A stretch of 64,000 nucleotides of DNA. Source: Sutterella sp. AM11-39. GTDB taxonomy: Bacteria; Pseudomonadota; Gammaproteobacteria; Burkholderiales; Burkholderiaceae_F. The notes beneath the pieces were generated by a model. It saw nothing but the letters and a program-made list of their open reading frames with translations, made no database searches and was not told the origin of the DNA. The translations under genes and the position numbers were made by a program. This document shows positions 8,369-16,665 of this stretch, piece by piece (position 1 is the stretch's first letter; each line of letters opens with the position of its first letter). The DNA lies in contig NZ_QRLV01000007.1 of assembly GCF_003472385.1 (NCBI RefSeq), positions 1 through 64,000 on the forward strand. The letters are read 5' to 3'.

Positions 8369-9247
8369 ATGTCTTCCTTCTGGATGCTGGTGGCGTCCTT
8401 TCTTTTTGCAGTCATGGCGGCAAGCGTCAAGATGGCCGCACCGGAAATCGGATCCTTTTCGATGATTCTCTGGCGCGGCGTCTTCGGCTTCGTCGCGATT
8501 TTCGTCTGGGCCCTGGCAACCGGCCGGTCTCTGAAGACACCGTGCTTCGGCTCTCACGTCAAACGCAGCGGCATAGGTACCGTGGCTCTGGGCATGTGGC
8601 TATATGCCGTCGCCAATCTTCCGCTTTCAACAGGCATGACGCTCAACTACACCTCGCCTCTTTTCATGGCGGCCTTCGTCGTGGGAGCCGCACTTTGGTA
8701 CAAGAGGCCCGTGCAGTGGCAACTCGTTGTCGCTACGGTCGTGGGTTTTGCGGGCGTTGTGGAAGTACTGCAGCCGGAGTTTCATGCGGGTGATATGTTT
8801 CCGGCTCTCATCGGTCTGGCCTCAGGATTGCTGTCTGCCGTTGCTTACATGCAGATTCGGGAACTCACGCGTCTGAACGAACCCGACTGGCGCGTGGTGT
8901 TTTACTTCACGCTGTTCAATATCGTCTTCGGCGCCATCACGCATCCGATCTTCGATCAGCCCGACGTGTACACCACCAAGAGCGTACTGTGCATCATTGC
9001 AGCGGGAAGTTCCGCTACGCTCGCTCAGATTGCGCTCACCAAGAGCTACGGATCGGGCAATCTGCTTCTCAGTTCCATTCTGTCGTTCTCTGCCATCGTC
9101 TTTGCAGTCATTATGGGCGTCGTGATTTTCGGCGATCCCATCGAACTGCAGAGCTTGCTTGGGATCGCTATCATTATTTTTGCCGGTGTTTGCGCGAGTG
9201 TCATCACCAAGCGCGCATCAGCCCGTAAAAAGAAAGACCCATCCTAA
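8369..9247 (+). CDS. EamA/DMT-family transporter
   Basis: A 292-aa inner-membrane protein with about ten predicted helices in two EamA repeats. Repeat one begins SSFWMLVASFLFAVMAASVK and includes LSTGMTLNYTSPLFMAAFV. Repeat two begins near FPALIGLASGLLSAVAYMQI and ends with GVVIFGDPIELQSLLGIAII. A short lysine-rich cytoplasmic tail (RASARKKKDPS) follows. Family members export metabolites or amino acids; the substrate is not deducible. It is divergent from proC across 162 bp, and the sulfurtransferase gene follows 29 bp downstream, so they may be co-transcribed. Confidence 0.9.
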   Translation: MSSFWMLVASFLFAVMAASVKMAAPEIGSFSMILWRGVFGFVAIFVWALATGRSLKTPCFGSHVKRSGIGTVALGMWLYAVANLPLSTGMTLNYTSPLFMAAFVVGAALWYKRPVQWQLVVATVVGFAGVVEVLQPEFHAGDMFPALIGLASGLLSAVAYMQIRELTRLNEPDWRVVFYFTLFNIVFGAITHPIFDQPDVYTTKSVLCIIAAGSSATLAQIALTKSYGSGNLLLSSILSFSAIVFAVIMGVVIFGDPIELQSLLGIAIIIFAGVCASVITKRASARKKKDPS

Positions 9248-9276
9248 TTCCATCGAACCGTCTTTAGGAAAACAGC

Positions 9277-10131
9277 ATGTCCGGCTCTCAGCTCATCTCC
9301 GTTACCGAACTCAACGCTCTTTTGTCCGATCCCAAGCTCGTGCTGCTTGATGTCCGCTACAGCCTGACCGATGCGGCTTACGGACGGGCCGCCTATGCCG
9401 AAGGTCACATTCCGGGAGCTCGCTTTGCCGATCTCAAGACCGACGTCGCCGGAGTCTGCTCGGGCAGCAATGGCCGCACGCCGCTGCCGGATTCCGGACG
9501 CTTTTGCGTCAATATGCGTCGCCTCGGACTCAATCCGGATTCAACCGTCGTCGTCTACGACGACGGAGAAAGCAACTTTGCCGCCCGTCTCTGGTTTACG
9601 CTGCGCTGGGTCGGTTTTGCCAACGTACGCGTCCTAAACGGCGGGCTTTGCGCCTGGAAGGCAGCAGGTCTTGCTCTTCAGGTCGAAGAACCCGAATGGG
9701 AAGCCGGCACCTATCGCGCCACCATGCCGCTGGAGCGCGTCTTTGACGACGACTTCGTGGAACGCAATCTGGAGCTTCGCGACTACACGCTCGTCGACGC
9801 GCGCGCTCACAACCGCTATACGGGCGAAGTCGAAAACCACGATCCGAAAGCGGGACACATTCCGGGCAGCCTCAACCGTCCGAGCGGCGATAACCTCCTT
9901 CCCAACAAGTGCTTTAAAGACACGGAAACGCTTCGTCGAGAATTTGAGACGGTCTTTAACGGTGTTCCTCACGCCGACATCATCAACAGCTGCGGCTCGG
10001 GCGTGACGGCCTGCTGCAATCATCTGGCCATGATGGAAGCGGGCATTCCGGCCGCGGGCGTCTACATCGGCAGCTGGTCGGAATGGGTAAGCGACGACAA
10101 CCGTCCGATCAAAACGGGCGACGAACCGTAA
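9277..10131 (+). CDS. sseA: Sulfurtransferase (thiosulfate / 3-mercaptopyruvate type)
   Basis: A 284-aa protein with two rhodanese domains. The N-terminal domain (about 1-130) carries VLLDVRYSLTDAAYGRAAY and GHIPGARFADLKTD. The C-terminal catalytic domain has TLVDARAHNRYTGEVE, GHIPGSLNRP and the active-site loop SCGSGVTACC with the catalytic Cys at about residue 244. CGSGVTA is the loop pattern of 3-mercaptopyruvate sulfurtransferases, so this activity is more likely than thiosulfate cleavage. Length is normal. A terminator follows. Confidence 0.88.
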   Translation: MSGSQLISVTELNALLSDPKLVLLDVRYSLTDAAYGRAAYAEGHIPGARFADLKTDVAGVCSGSNGRTPLPDSGRFCVNMRRLGLNPDSTVVVYDDGESNFAARLWFTLRWVGFANVRVLNGGLCAWKAAGLALQVEEPEWEAGTYRATMPLERVFDDDFVERNLELRDYTLVDARAHNRYTGEVENHDPKAGHIPGSLNRPSGDNLLPNKCFKDTETLRREFETVFNGVPHADIINSCGSGVTACCNHLAMMEAGIPAAGVYIGSWSEWVSDDNRPIKTGDEP

Positions 10132-10167
10132 CGGCACCGTTTTTGCCCAAATTGCTCCGATTCAAGA

Positions 10168-10206
10168 CCCGAGCACCTGAAAATTTCGAGGCGCTCGGGC
10201 TTTTTT
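10168..10206 (+). terminator. Terminator after sseA
   Basis: CCCGAGC at 10168-10174 pairs with GCTCGGG at 10193-10199, followed by six T residues. Confidence 0.8.
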
Positions 10207-10316
10207 CGAGCAATTCCTAACCTTCGTCTAGGCCTCGCCGTTCTAAAATGGCTCGATTGACTGCGCTAAACCGTAGTCGCCGATGAGACAAGACCATTCA
10301 CACAGAAAGCAGTACC

Positions 10317-11438
10317 GTGAACGACACCAAAACCATTTCCTTTTCCATGGATGCGGCCGGACAGTTGCGCGCAGCCGATTTCAAACCCCGCAGCCTCAAG
10401 AAGGTGCTTGAGTCCGAGCTGGGCGAAGACTGGAAGAAATCTCCCAAAAAGCTCCTCAAGGCCATGACCCGAGTGTCCGACCTCTACACGGTCATCTTTG
10501 CCGCGCGTCAGCGCATGATTCCCGAATACATCGCCAAGTACGAAGCGCTGCATGATAAGGTCCGCGAATTGAGCGCACAGGGCCTCAAGGCGCTCGAACT
10601 CACCAAGGACGGCCTTCCCTCTCAGGACGATCTCGACGCCGCACAATCCAATGATGTCTTTGAGCTCTACGCCGAAACGCGCCGCGACGCGCTTCGCTGC
10701 CACCGTGCACTCTCGCTGATGCAGAAGTCTTCGCTCACCGACTGGGTGGAGCGAATGGACAAGACCGAATTCAAGGCGCTCACTGCCACAGCCAAGACAC
10801 TCTTGGAACGCAACATCCGAAAGAGCGACTCCCTTTTCTGCGCGCTCAAGGACAGCCCCGAGGGCGCCGCCCTCGCCGTGCTAATGGATATGCCGCCCGC
10901 CTCGCTCAAGCCCTTCGGCTTCTCGCAGACGATGCTCGGCGACGTGCCCTGCGCCGTGGTTTCCGATCGCAAGGCATTCAAGAGCTGGTGTGAAGAGCAA
11001 GGTTTCGAATTCTCGGAGACGACCGCGGCTGAAAAGTCCCGTACACCCGTTCCCCAAAAGTCCGCTAAAGTCGAGAAAAAGGCAGAAAAGCCGGCAAAAC
11101 CGGCCAAAATCACCAAAACGGCTGTTAAGCCGCAAGAAAATCTGACGGTCAAGATCATCAAGACGGAAGCCAAGCTTGCAACCTCCAAGCCCAAGGCCGC
11201 TGCGCCGGCAAAGGTATCGCCCGCACTCAAATCCGCCGCGTCGGCTTCTTCCGTCGACGATCTCGCCAGCCGCCTTGTGAGCAGCCTTCAGATTGCGCCG
11301 AGCGCCGTCGAGCACCGTTCGCCGGGGCGCCCCCGCAAGAACGCCTCCAAACCCGCTGCCGCTCAGACGGGCGTCTCGACGACAATCTCCTCCCGTCCGG
11401 CTTCGCGCAACAAGTCCGGCGGCAACCATAAGGCATAA
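10317..11438 (+). CDS. Unrecognised protein with helical core and basic Ala/Lys/Pro tail
   Basis: A 373-aa protein that I do not recognise. A GTG start at 10317 (VNDTKTISFSMDAAGQLRAA) is used because no ATG lies close in frame; the ribosome-binding site is poor. Residues 1-225 are charged and mostly helical, with four Cys. Residues about 235-330 are low-complexity Lys/Ala/Pro repeats (KPAKPAKITKTAVKP), and the end (SPGRPRKNASKP) holds an AT-hook-like GRPRK. No signal peptide or membrane segment is seen. The tail suggests nucleic-acid or polyanion binding, but this is only compositional. The next gene starts 8 bp later, implying an operon. Strong base-composition fit to the neighbourhood argues that it is coding. 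Confidence 0.7.
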   Translation: MNDTKTISFSMDAAGQLRAADFKPRSLKKVLESELGEDWKKSPKKLLKAMTRVSDLYTVIFAARQRMIPEYIAKYEALHDKVRELSAQGLKALELTKDGLPSQDDLDAAQSNDVFELYAETRRDALRCHRALSLMQKSSLTDWVERMDKTEFKALTATAKTLLERNIRKSDSLFCALKDSPEGAALAVLMDMPPASLKPFGFSQTMLGDVPCAVVSDRKAFKSWCEEQGFEFSETTAAEKSRTPVPQKSAKVEKKAEKPAKPAKITKTAVKPQENLTVKIIKTEAKLATSKPKAAAPAKVSPALKSAASASSVDDLASRLVSSLQIAPSAVEHRSPGRPRKNASKPAAAQTGVSTTISSRPASRNKSGGNHKA

Positions 11439-11446
11439 CACGAGCC

Positions 11447-12028
11447 ATGGATCACTACGGCTACGCCGACGCTCTGCGCGACGCCGTGCAGAGTCTTTCG
11501 ACCAAAGAAGCTCAGGACATGCTCTTTGACTGTCTTTTGAGCGACACGCAAAAGGGAGAGCTTCTGATCCGGGCGCTCCCCACAACGCCGCCGCGCGCCG
11601 TGGCCGAAAGCTTTGCGCGAACGATGCTGTCAATTCTCAGAGAGCTGTCCGACCGTCTGCGGGAAGATGCTGCCAAGCCCACGCTTGCCTTCTTTCTTCC
11701 CACAAACATCGATCATTACTTGAAGAAACTCGCGGAATTTTCCGCACAGGCCGCACAGCGCCTGCCCGTGGGCGTTCTTTTTCCGATGCTTTTTGCGATT
11801 GAAGAGGAAGCGCGCCGCATCACCACGACGACCGTTTTGCCTCACGGAGCCGACTGCCACGATCCGCTTTTTACCTCCGCGCTCAAGGCAATGATCGGTC
11901 TTTCTCCGACCAAACGCTGGCAGACGGCTGAACTCATCCGCGCCTACGTGGGTACGCTTCACGAAGAGCGTCACCGCACGCTCGTTTTGGACAGCCTCAA
12001 CAAGGCGCTCGCTGCTGCCGAAGCCTGA
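11447..12028 (+). CDS. Unrecognised all-helical cytoplasmic protein
   Basis: A 193-aa protein that I do not recognise. It is predominantly helical, with no signal peptide and no membrane segment. Notable stretches are YADALRDAVQSLSTKEAQDM near the N-terminus and LIRAYVGTLHEERHRTLVLD near the C-terminus. It follows the previous unknown gene by 8 bp and is terminated by a strong hairpin, so the two form a two-gene unit. No function is proposed. Confidence 0.7.
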   Translation: MDHYGYADALRDAVQSLSTKEAQDMLFDCLLSDTQKGELLIRALPTTPPRAVAESFARTMLSILRELSDRLREDAAKPTLAFFLPTNIDHYLKKLAEFSAQAAQRLPVGVLFPMLFAIEEEARRITTTTVLPHGADCHDPLFTSALKAMIGLSPTKRWQTAELIRAYVGTLHEERHRTLVLDSLNKALAAAEA

Positions 12029-12048
12029 AAATACGCCGCCCGGTTGCA

Positions 12049-12077
12049 AAAAGGCCCGCATAAGCGGGCTCTTTTTT
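12049..12077 (+). terminator. Terminator after the two-gene unknown unit
   Basis: GCCCGC at 12054-12059 pairs with GCGGGC at 12064-12069 around ATAA, followed by TCTTTTTT. Confidence 0.85.
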
Positions 12078-12120
12078 GCGCAGTCGCCCGCAAAAGGCGA
12101 CTGCAGTAGGAAGCATCCGA

Positions 12121-13254
12121 TTACTTGTTGCTCGGGACTTTGCCGGTCACGCCCTTGACGAAGTAGTTCATCGTGGTCAGCATCTTGTCGTCGGCACGCT
12201 TGCCTTCAGGGATCTGAACCTTGCCTTCGTTGTCCACGATCGGACCGGTGAAGACATCGAATTCCTGCTTTTCCATCTTGGCGTAGGTGGCGTTGATGTC
12301 GTCAACCACCTTCTTGGAAGCATCCTTGGAGATATTGGACAGACGCACCATATGCATTTCGGCGCCGCCCCAAATCGGCTCAACCTTCCACTTGCCGTCC
12401 ATCACTGCCTGGATACGCTTGGCGTAGAACTCGTCCCAGTGGTGCGTCACGGCACCGATCAGCTGCGTGGGAGCGGCCTTGACCATCGGGGAGTTGTAGC
12501 TGATCACTTTCACGCCCTTGCTTTCGGCCGTAGAGGCCACAGCCTGGGAGTTGGTGTGGTGCGTGATGATGTCGCAGCCCTGGCCGATAAGCGTATTGGT
12601 CGCATCGGCTTCCTTGCCCGGGTCATACCAGGTGTTGGTCCAGACCACGTCAACCTTCACGTTGGGATTGATGGTCTGCGCGCCAAGCGTGTAGGCGTTG
12701 ATGCCCTGGAGCACTTCGGGAATCGGCACAGCGGCAACGTAACCCAAGTGGCCATCCTTGCTCATCGAAGCGGCAAGCTTGCCTGCGAGATAACGAGCCT
12801 GATAAAAGCGAGCGTTGTAGTAGCTGAAATTGTCGGCCGTCTTATAACCCGTGCAGTGTTCGAACTTCACATCGGGAAATTCCTTGGCCACCTTGAGCGC
12901 CGGGTTCATGAATTCAAAACTCGTCGCAAAGATGATCTTATTGCCTTGCGAAGCGAGATCGCGAATCACGCGTTCGGCGTCGGCCATCGTCGTGACGTTT
13001 TCCACAAACTGCGTCTTGATCTTGTCGCCGAACTGCTTCTGGATCAGCTGACGCGATTCATCGTGCTGCTTGGACCAACCTTCGTCGGCGCTCGGGCTCG
13101 GATAGATCCAGGCGGCCTTCAAAGGACCGGAAGAAGCGGTGGCGGCAGGAGCCTCTGCCTTCTTCGGAGCAGGTTTGGACGAATCGTCGCCGCAGCCGGC
13201 CAGCACCAGGCAGGAAGCGGCAGCAAGAGTCAGGGCAATTTTCTGGAATGCCAT
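12121..13254 (-). CDS. BMP-family substrate-binding lipoprotein 1
   Basis: A 377-aa periplasmic lipoprotein of the BMP/PnrA family, which binds nucleosides or related ligands for ABC import. The signal peptide ends in a lipobox (SCLVLAGC, Cys about residue 20). The mature part carries DEGWSKQHDESRQLIQKQF, SQGNKIIFATSFEFMNPALK and DVVWTNTWYDPGKEADATN, all typical of the family. It is closely related over its full length to the gene directly upstream, a clear tandem duplication. DEGW-type BMP proteins are sometimes linked to purine-like ligands, but the ligand here is unknown. Confidence 0.9.
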   Translation of the reverse strand: MAFQKIALTLAAASCLVLAGCGDDSSKPAPKKAEAPAATASSGPLKAAWIYPSPSADEGWSKQHDESRQLIQKQFGDKIKTQFVENVTTMADAERVIRDLASQGNKIIFATSFEFMNPALKVAKEFPDVKFEHCTGYKTADNFSYYNARFYQARYLAGKLAASMSKDGHLGYVAAVPIPEVLQGINAYTLGAQTINPNVKVDVVWTNTWYDPGKEADATNTLIGQGCDIITHHTNSQAVASTAESKGVKVISYNSPMVKAAPTQLIGAVTHHWDEFYAKRIQAVMDGKWKVEPIWGGAEMHMVRLSNISKDASKKVVDDINATYAKMEKQEFDVFTGPIVDNEGKVQIPEGKRADDKMLTTMNYFVKGVTGKVPSNK

Positions 13255-13336
13255 CAGGGATGCCTCTTTGAAAAGAAAGGAAAATATGGGAATGGGGAAA
13301 GTTGGCGTGATTTTATCAGTTATCGACTCGATGCTG

Positions 13337-13389
13337 AAAAAGAAAACGGGCGCGCCGGCAAAACGCTTGAGTCTTGCCTTTGCACCCGT
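13337..13389 (-). terminator. Terminator-like hairpin between the two BMP lipoprotein genes
   Basis: On the minus strand ACGGGTGC (13389-13382) pairs with GCGCCCGT (13353-13346, one G-T pair) and is followed by TTTCTTTTT. It would separate or attenuate expression of the downstream copy. Confidence 0.6.
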
Positions 13390-13410
13390 CTTCCGGCAAC
13401 GTTGATTTTG

Positions 13411-14532
13411 TTACTTGCCGGTGGGCACCTTGCCGATCACGCCCTTGACGAAGTAGTTCATTGTGTTGAGCATCTTGTCGTCGGCAACCTTTCCTTCAGG
13501 AATCTGCACCTTTCCTTCGTTGTCGACAATCGGGCCGGAGAAGACGTTGAATTCTTTCTTTTCCATCTTGGAGTAAACGGCGTTGATGTCTTCAACCACT
13601 GACTTGGGCGCATCAGGCGTAATGGCCGATAGACGCACCATGTGCATTTCGGCGCCGCCCCAAACAGGCTCAACCTTCCATTGGCCGTCGTAAAGCGCCT
13701 GGATTCGGTGGGCGTAATACTCATCCCAATGGTGTGTCACGGCACCGATCAGCTGCTTGGGAGCCGTCTTCGTCATGGCCGAGTGATAGCTGATCACCTT
13801 CACGCCCCGGCTTTCAGCCGTTGCGGGAACAGCCGTCGAATCGGTGTGGTGCGTGAGAATGTCGCAGCCCTGACCGATCAACGTGTTCGTGGCGTCCACT
13901 TCCTTACCCGGGTCATACCAGGTGTTGGTCCACACGACGGACACCTTCACGTCAGGATTAACGCTCTGCGCACCCAACGTGTAAGCGTTGATTCCCTGAA
14001 GCACCTCGGGAATCGGCATGGCGGCCACGTAACCCAAATGAGCGGTTTTGCTCATGGAAGCGGCGAGTTTGCCCGCGAGATAACGGGCCTGATAAAAGCG
14101 TGCGTTGTAGTTGCTGTAGTTGGCAGCGGTCTTGTATCCGGTGCAGTTTTCAAACTTTACGTCCGGAAACTCCTTGGCTACCTTGAGTGCCGGATTCATG
14201 TACGTGAAGCTCGTGGCAAAGATGATCTTGTTGCCTTGAGCTGCCAGATCACGAATGACTCGCTCGGCGTCCACCGTATTGGTGACGTTGTCGACCACTT
14301 GAGTCCTGATCTTGTCACCGTACTTCTGCTCAATGAGCATACGGGCTTCTTCGTGCTGCTTGGACCAACCTTCATCGGCGCGCGGGCTCGGATAGACCCA
14401 GGCGGCCTTGAGCGGTTCGGTGGAGGCAACGGCCTTTTCGGCCTTCTTGTCGGTGGTGGTGTCTTCTCCGCATCCGGCCAACAACAGGCAGGAGGCGGCG
14501 GCCATCGTCAGGGCAATTTTCTGGAAAGCCAT
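13411..14532 (-). CDS. BMP-family substrate-binding lipoprotein 2
   Basis: A 373-aa paralogue of the downstream gene. It has the same signal peptide and lipobox pattern (SCLLLAGC) and the same landmarks (DEGWSKQHEEARMLIEQKYG, LGYVAAMPIPEVLQGINAYT, WTNTWYDPGKEVDATN). Differences cluster near the mature N-terminus and in scattered surface positions, for example SNSQAVAST-like versus TDSTAVPAT in the region after GCDI-THHT. It lies downstream of the permease genes but is separated from them by a terminator-like hairpin, so it may be transcribed more strongly from its own promoter. Confidence 0.9.
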   Translation of the reverse strand: MAFQKIALTMAAASCLLLAGCGEDTTTDKKAEKAVASTEPLKAAWVYPSPRADEGWSKQHEEARMLIEQKYGDKIRTQVVDNVTNTVDAERVIRDLAAQGNKIIFATSFTYMNPALKVAKEFPDVKFENCTGYKTAANYSNYNARFYQARYLAGKLAASMSKTAHLGYVAAMPIPEVLQGINAYTLGAQSVNPDVKVSVVWTNTWYDPGKEVDATNTLIGQGCDILTHHTDSTAVPATAESRGVKVISYHSAMTKTAPKQLIGAVTHHWDEYYAHRIQALYDGQWKVEPVWGGAEMHMVRLSAITPDAPKSVVEDINAVYSKMEKKEFNVFSGPIVDNEGKVQIPEGKVADDKMLNTMNYFVKGVIGKVPTGK

Positions 14533-14574
14533 AGTTGTTTATTTTTGTGAAAGCACGAGCAACTTTTCAGACGC

Positions 14575-14629
14575 AAAAAAGCCGCCGCCGGCCCCGGTTG
14601 CTCGCCTTTTCGGGACCATGATCGGCGGC
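14575..14629 (-). terminator. Terminator after the BMP-type permease genes
   Basis: On the minus strand GCCGCCG (14629-14623) pairs with CGGCGGC (14587-14581), then TTTTTT. It sits in the 110 bp between permease 2 and lipoprotein 2. Confidence 0.75.
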
Positions 14630-14642
14630 TCAATCAAAAAAA

Positions 14643-15569
14643 TCAGTTTCTCGGATGAAACGTCTTGCCAAGGCTTGCCGGCACGTTGAGCGCAATCCAC
14701 TTCGGGTTGCGGCTGATGAGGATCAGCACGAGAATGGTCGCCAGATACGGCGTCATCGACATGATCTGCGAGGGAATCTCAATGCCCATCGCCTGCATAT
14801 TGAACTGCAGCATTGTCACGCCGCCGAAAAGATAGGCGCCGAGCACCACGCGAAGCGGACGCCAGGTGGCGAAGGTGACAAGCGCAAGCGCAATCCAACC
14901 GCGGCCCGCCGTCATGCCTTCAGCCCACAGAGGCGTGTAGACAAGCGACAGATAGGCACCGGCCAGACCCGACATGAAGCCACCGAAGAGCACTGCCCAG
15001 AAACGGATGACACGCACGTTGTAGCCCAGGGCGTAAGCCGAGCTCGGCGATTCTCCCACCGCACGCAGCATCAGGCCGGGGCGCGACTTGTAGAGAAACC
15101 AGCCCACGGCGGCCAGGCCGATCAGGGAGAGATACACAAGGCAGTGCGATGAAAAGAATGCATCGCCCAAGAACGGAATCGATTCAAGACCGGGAATGCC
15201 CGTGGGCGCGCGGCTCGGCAACGCCATGCCCTGCAGAGGCTGGCCCACGAAAGCCGAAAGACCGGCGCCGAAAAGCGAGAGCGCCAGACCGGCTGCGTAC
15301 TGATTGGCGTAGAGTCCAAGCGTAAAAAAGCCAAAGAGCGCGGCCATCACGAGGCCTGCCAGGGCACCGGCCAGGAAACCGAGCGCGAAGCTGCCCGTGG
15401 CGTAGGTTACGCCGAAACCGGTCACCGCGCCCATGAGCATCATGCCTTCGACACCCAGGTTGAGAACGCCGCTTTTTTCGTGAATGAGAATGCCGATGGC
15501 GGCAATCAGCAGAGGCGTACCCGCATTCAACGTCGCAGCAATGACAGAAGCAATCACACCAGCATCCAT
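14643..15569 (-). CDS. ABC transporter permease, BMP/nucleoside type (subunit 2)
   Basis: A 308-aa inner-membrane protein of the BPD_transp_2 family with eight to ten hydrophobic helices. Family landmarks are GTPLLIAAIGILIHEKSGVL NLGVEGMML-like (NLGVEGMM is the classical motif), a GESPSSAYALGYNV coupling region, and SGLAGAYLSL. It forms a heterodimeric channel with the permease encoded upstream (2 bp apart). Energised by the two-domain ATPase at the head of the operon, it would import the ligand delivered by the BMP lipoproteins. Confidence 0.92.
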   Translation of the reverse strand: MDAGVIASVIAATLNAGTPLLIAAIGILIHEKSGVLNLGVEGMMLMGAVTGFGVTYATGSFALGFLAGALAGLVMAALFGFFTLGLYANQYAAGLALSLFGAGLSAFVGQPLQGMALPSRAPTGIPGLESIPFLGDAFFSSHCLVYLSLIGLAAVGWFLYKSRPGLMLRAVGESPSSAYALGYNVRVIRFWAVLFGGFMSGLAGAYLSLVYTPLWAEGMTAGRGWIALALVTFATWRPLRVVLGAYLFGGVTMLQFNMQAMGIEIPSQIMSMTPYLATILVLILISRNPKWIALNVPASLGKTFHPRN

Positions 15570-15571
15570 GA

Positions 15572-16663
15572 TTAAGCCTCCTTGCTCAGCTTGCGTTCGG
15601 TAAAGCCCTGCCAGACAGGCTTAAAGTAGATGAGCGAATCGCAGATCAAAAGGAAAAAGAGAAGCATGCCCTGATAGACACCCGTAATTGAGCTCGGCAA
15701 TCCCAGACGGGACTGGCCGAGTTCGCCGCCCAGATAAAAGAGCGCCATCACGAAGGCCGCAGGGATGCAACCCGCGGGCGACAGACGACCCACGAAAGCC
15801 ACGATAATGGCCGCAAAGCCGTAGCCCGGACTGATGTTAAGCGTGAGCTGTCCGACGGGCCCCGCAACTTCGGCAACGCCGGCCAAACCGGCCAGACCGC
15901 CGGAAATGAGCATCGAGACCCAAAGCAGACGCTTCGGACGGAAACCGGCGTACTTGGCTGCCAAGGGCGCCATGCCGGAAACCTTGAGCTGAAAGCCGAT
16001 GAACATACGCACCATCATCACCTGGATGACAAGCGCGGCCACTACGGCCAGAACAAAACCCAGATGCAGACGCGTGCCGCCGAGAATCACCGGCATGCTA
16101 GCCGCGGAAGCAAAAAGCGCGGACTGCGGAAAGCCCAGACCGTCGGGATCCTGCAACGGCCCCTGGACACAGTAGGCAAGCCCGAACTGCGCCACGTAGA
16201 CCAACATCAGGGATACGAGAATTTCGTTGGCGTTGAATTTGTCTTTCAGTAACGCCGTGATGCCGCCCCAGAAGGCGCCGCCCGCAATACCGGCCAGCAG
16301 AACGATCACCAGATACCAATGGCCAATGCCGTCGGGGCAAGCCAAAGCTGCCCAGCCGCCGGTGATGGCGCCCGCAAGGAACTGGCCTTCGGCACCGATA
16401 TTCCAGATGCTTGCTCGAAAGCAGACCACGAGACCGGCGGCGCAAAGCAGCAGCGGCGTCATCTTCACGCCGACTTCGGCCCAACCGCGTAGGGTTTCCA
16501 GAGGCGCAATCAAGAACACATAGAGCGCATTGAGCGGGTCCTTACCCAGCATCGCAAACAGAATCGCACCGAATAACACAGTCAGGCCAAGAGCCAGAAC
16601 CGGAGAAAGCCACATCATGCAGCCCGGGGTTCTGCGGGCAACCAAACGCACAGGAAATTGCAT
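15572..16663 (-). CDS. ABC transporter permease, BMP/nucleoside type (subunit 1)
   Basis: A 363-aa inner-membrane permease of the YufP/NupP type. The start MQFPVRLVARRTPG at 16663 is chosen because AAGGAGG lies 10 bp before it and the ATPase stop codon is 2 bp upstream; a longer frame would overlap the ATPase. Landmarks are ASIWNIGAEGQFLAGAITGG (the NIGAEGQ motif), LLKDKFNANEILVSLMLVYV and GMAPLAAKYAGFRPKRLLWV, the cytoplasmic coupling loop. About ten membrane helices are visible. It pairs with the permease 2 bp downstream. Confidence 0.92.
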   Translation of the reverse strand: MQFPVRLVARRTPGCMMWLSPVLALGLTVLFGAILFAMLGKDPLNALYVFLIAPLETLRGWAEVGVKMTPLLLCAAGLVVCFRASIWNIGAEGQFLAGAITGGWAALACPDGIGHWYLVIVLLAGIAGGAFWGGITALLKDKFNANEILVSLMLVYVAQFGLAYCVQGPLQDPDGLGFPQSALFASAASMPVILGGTRLHLGFVLAVVAALVIQVMMVRMFIGFQLKVSGMAPLAAKYAGFRPKRLLWVSMLISGGLAGLAGVAEVAGPVGQLTLNISPGYGFAAIIVAFVGRLSPAGCIPAAFVMALFYLGGELGQSRLGLPSSITGVYQGMLLFFLLICDSLIYFKPVWQGFTERKLSKEA

Positions 16664-16665
16664 TT

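Noticed and set aside
12076..13602. Long plus-strand frame of 508 codons opposite the BMP lipoprotein genes
   Set aside because: It is the antisense of a well-supported lipoprotein gene and runs through a terminator-like hairpin; no domain is recognisable.
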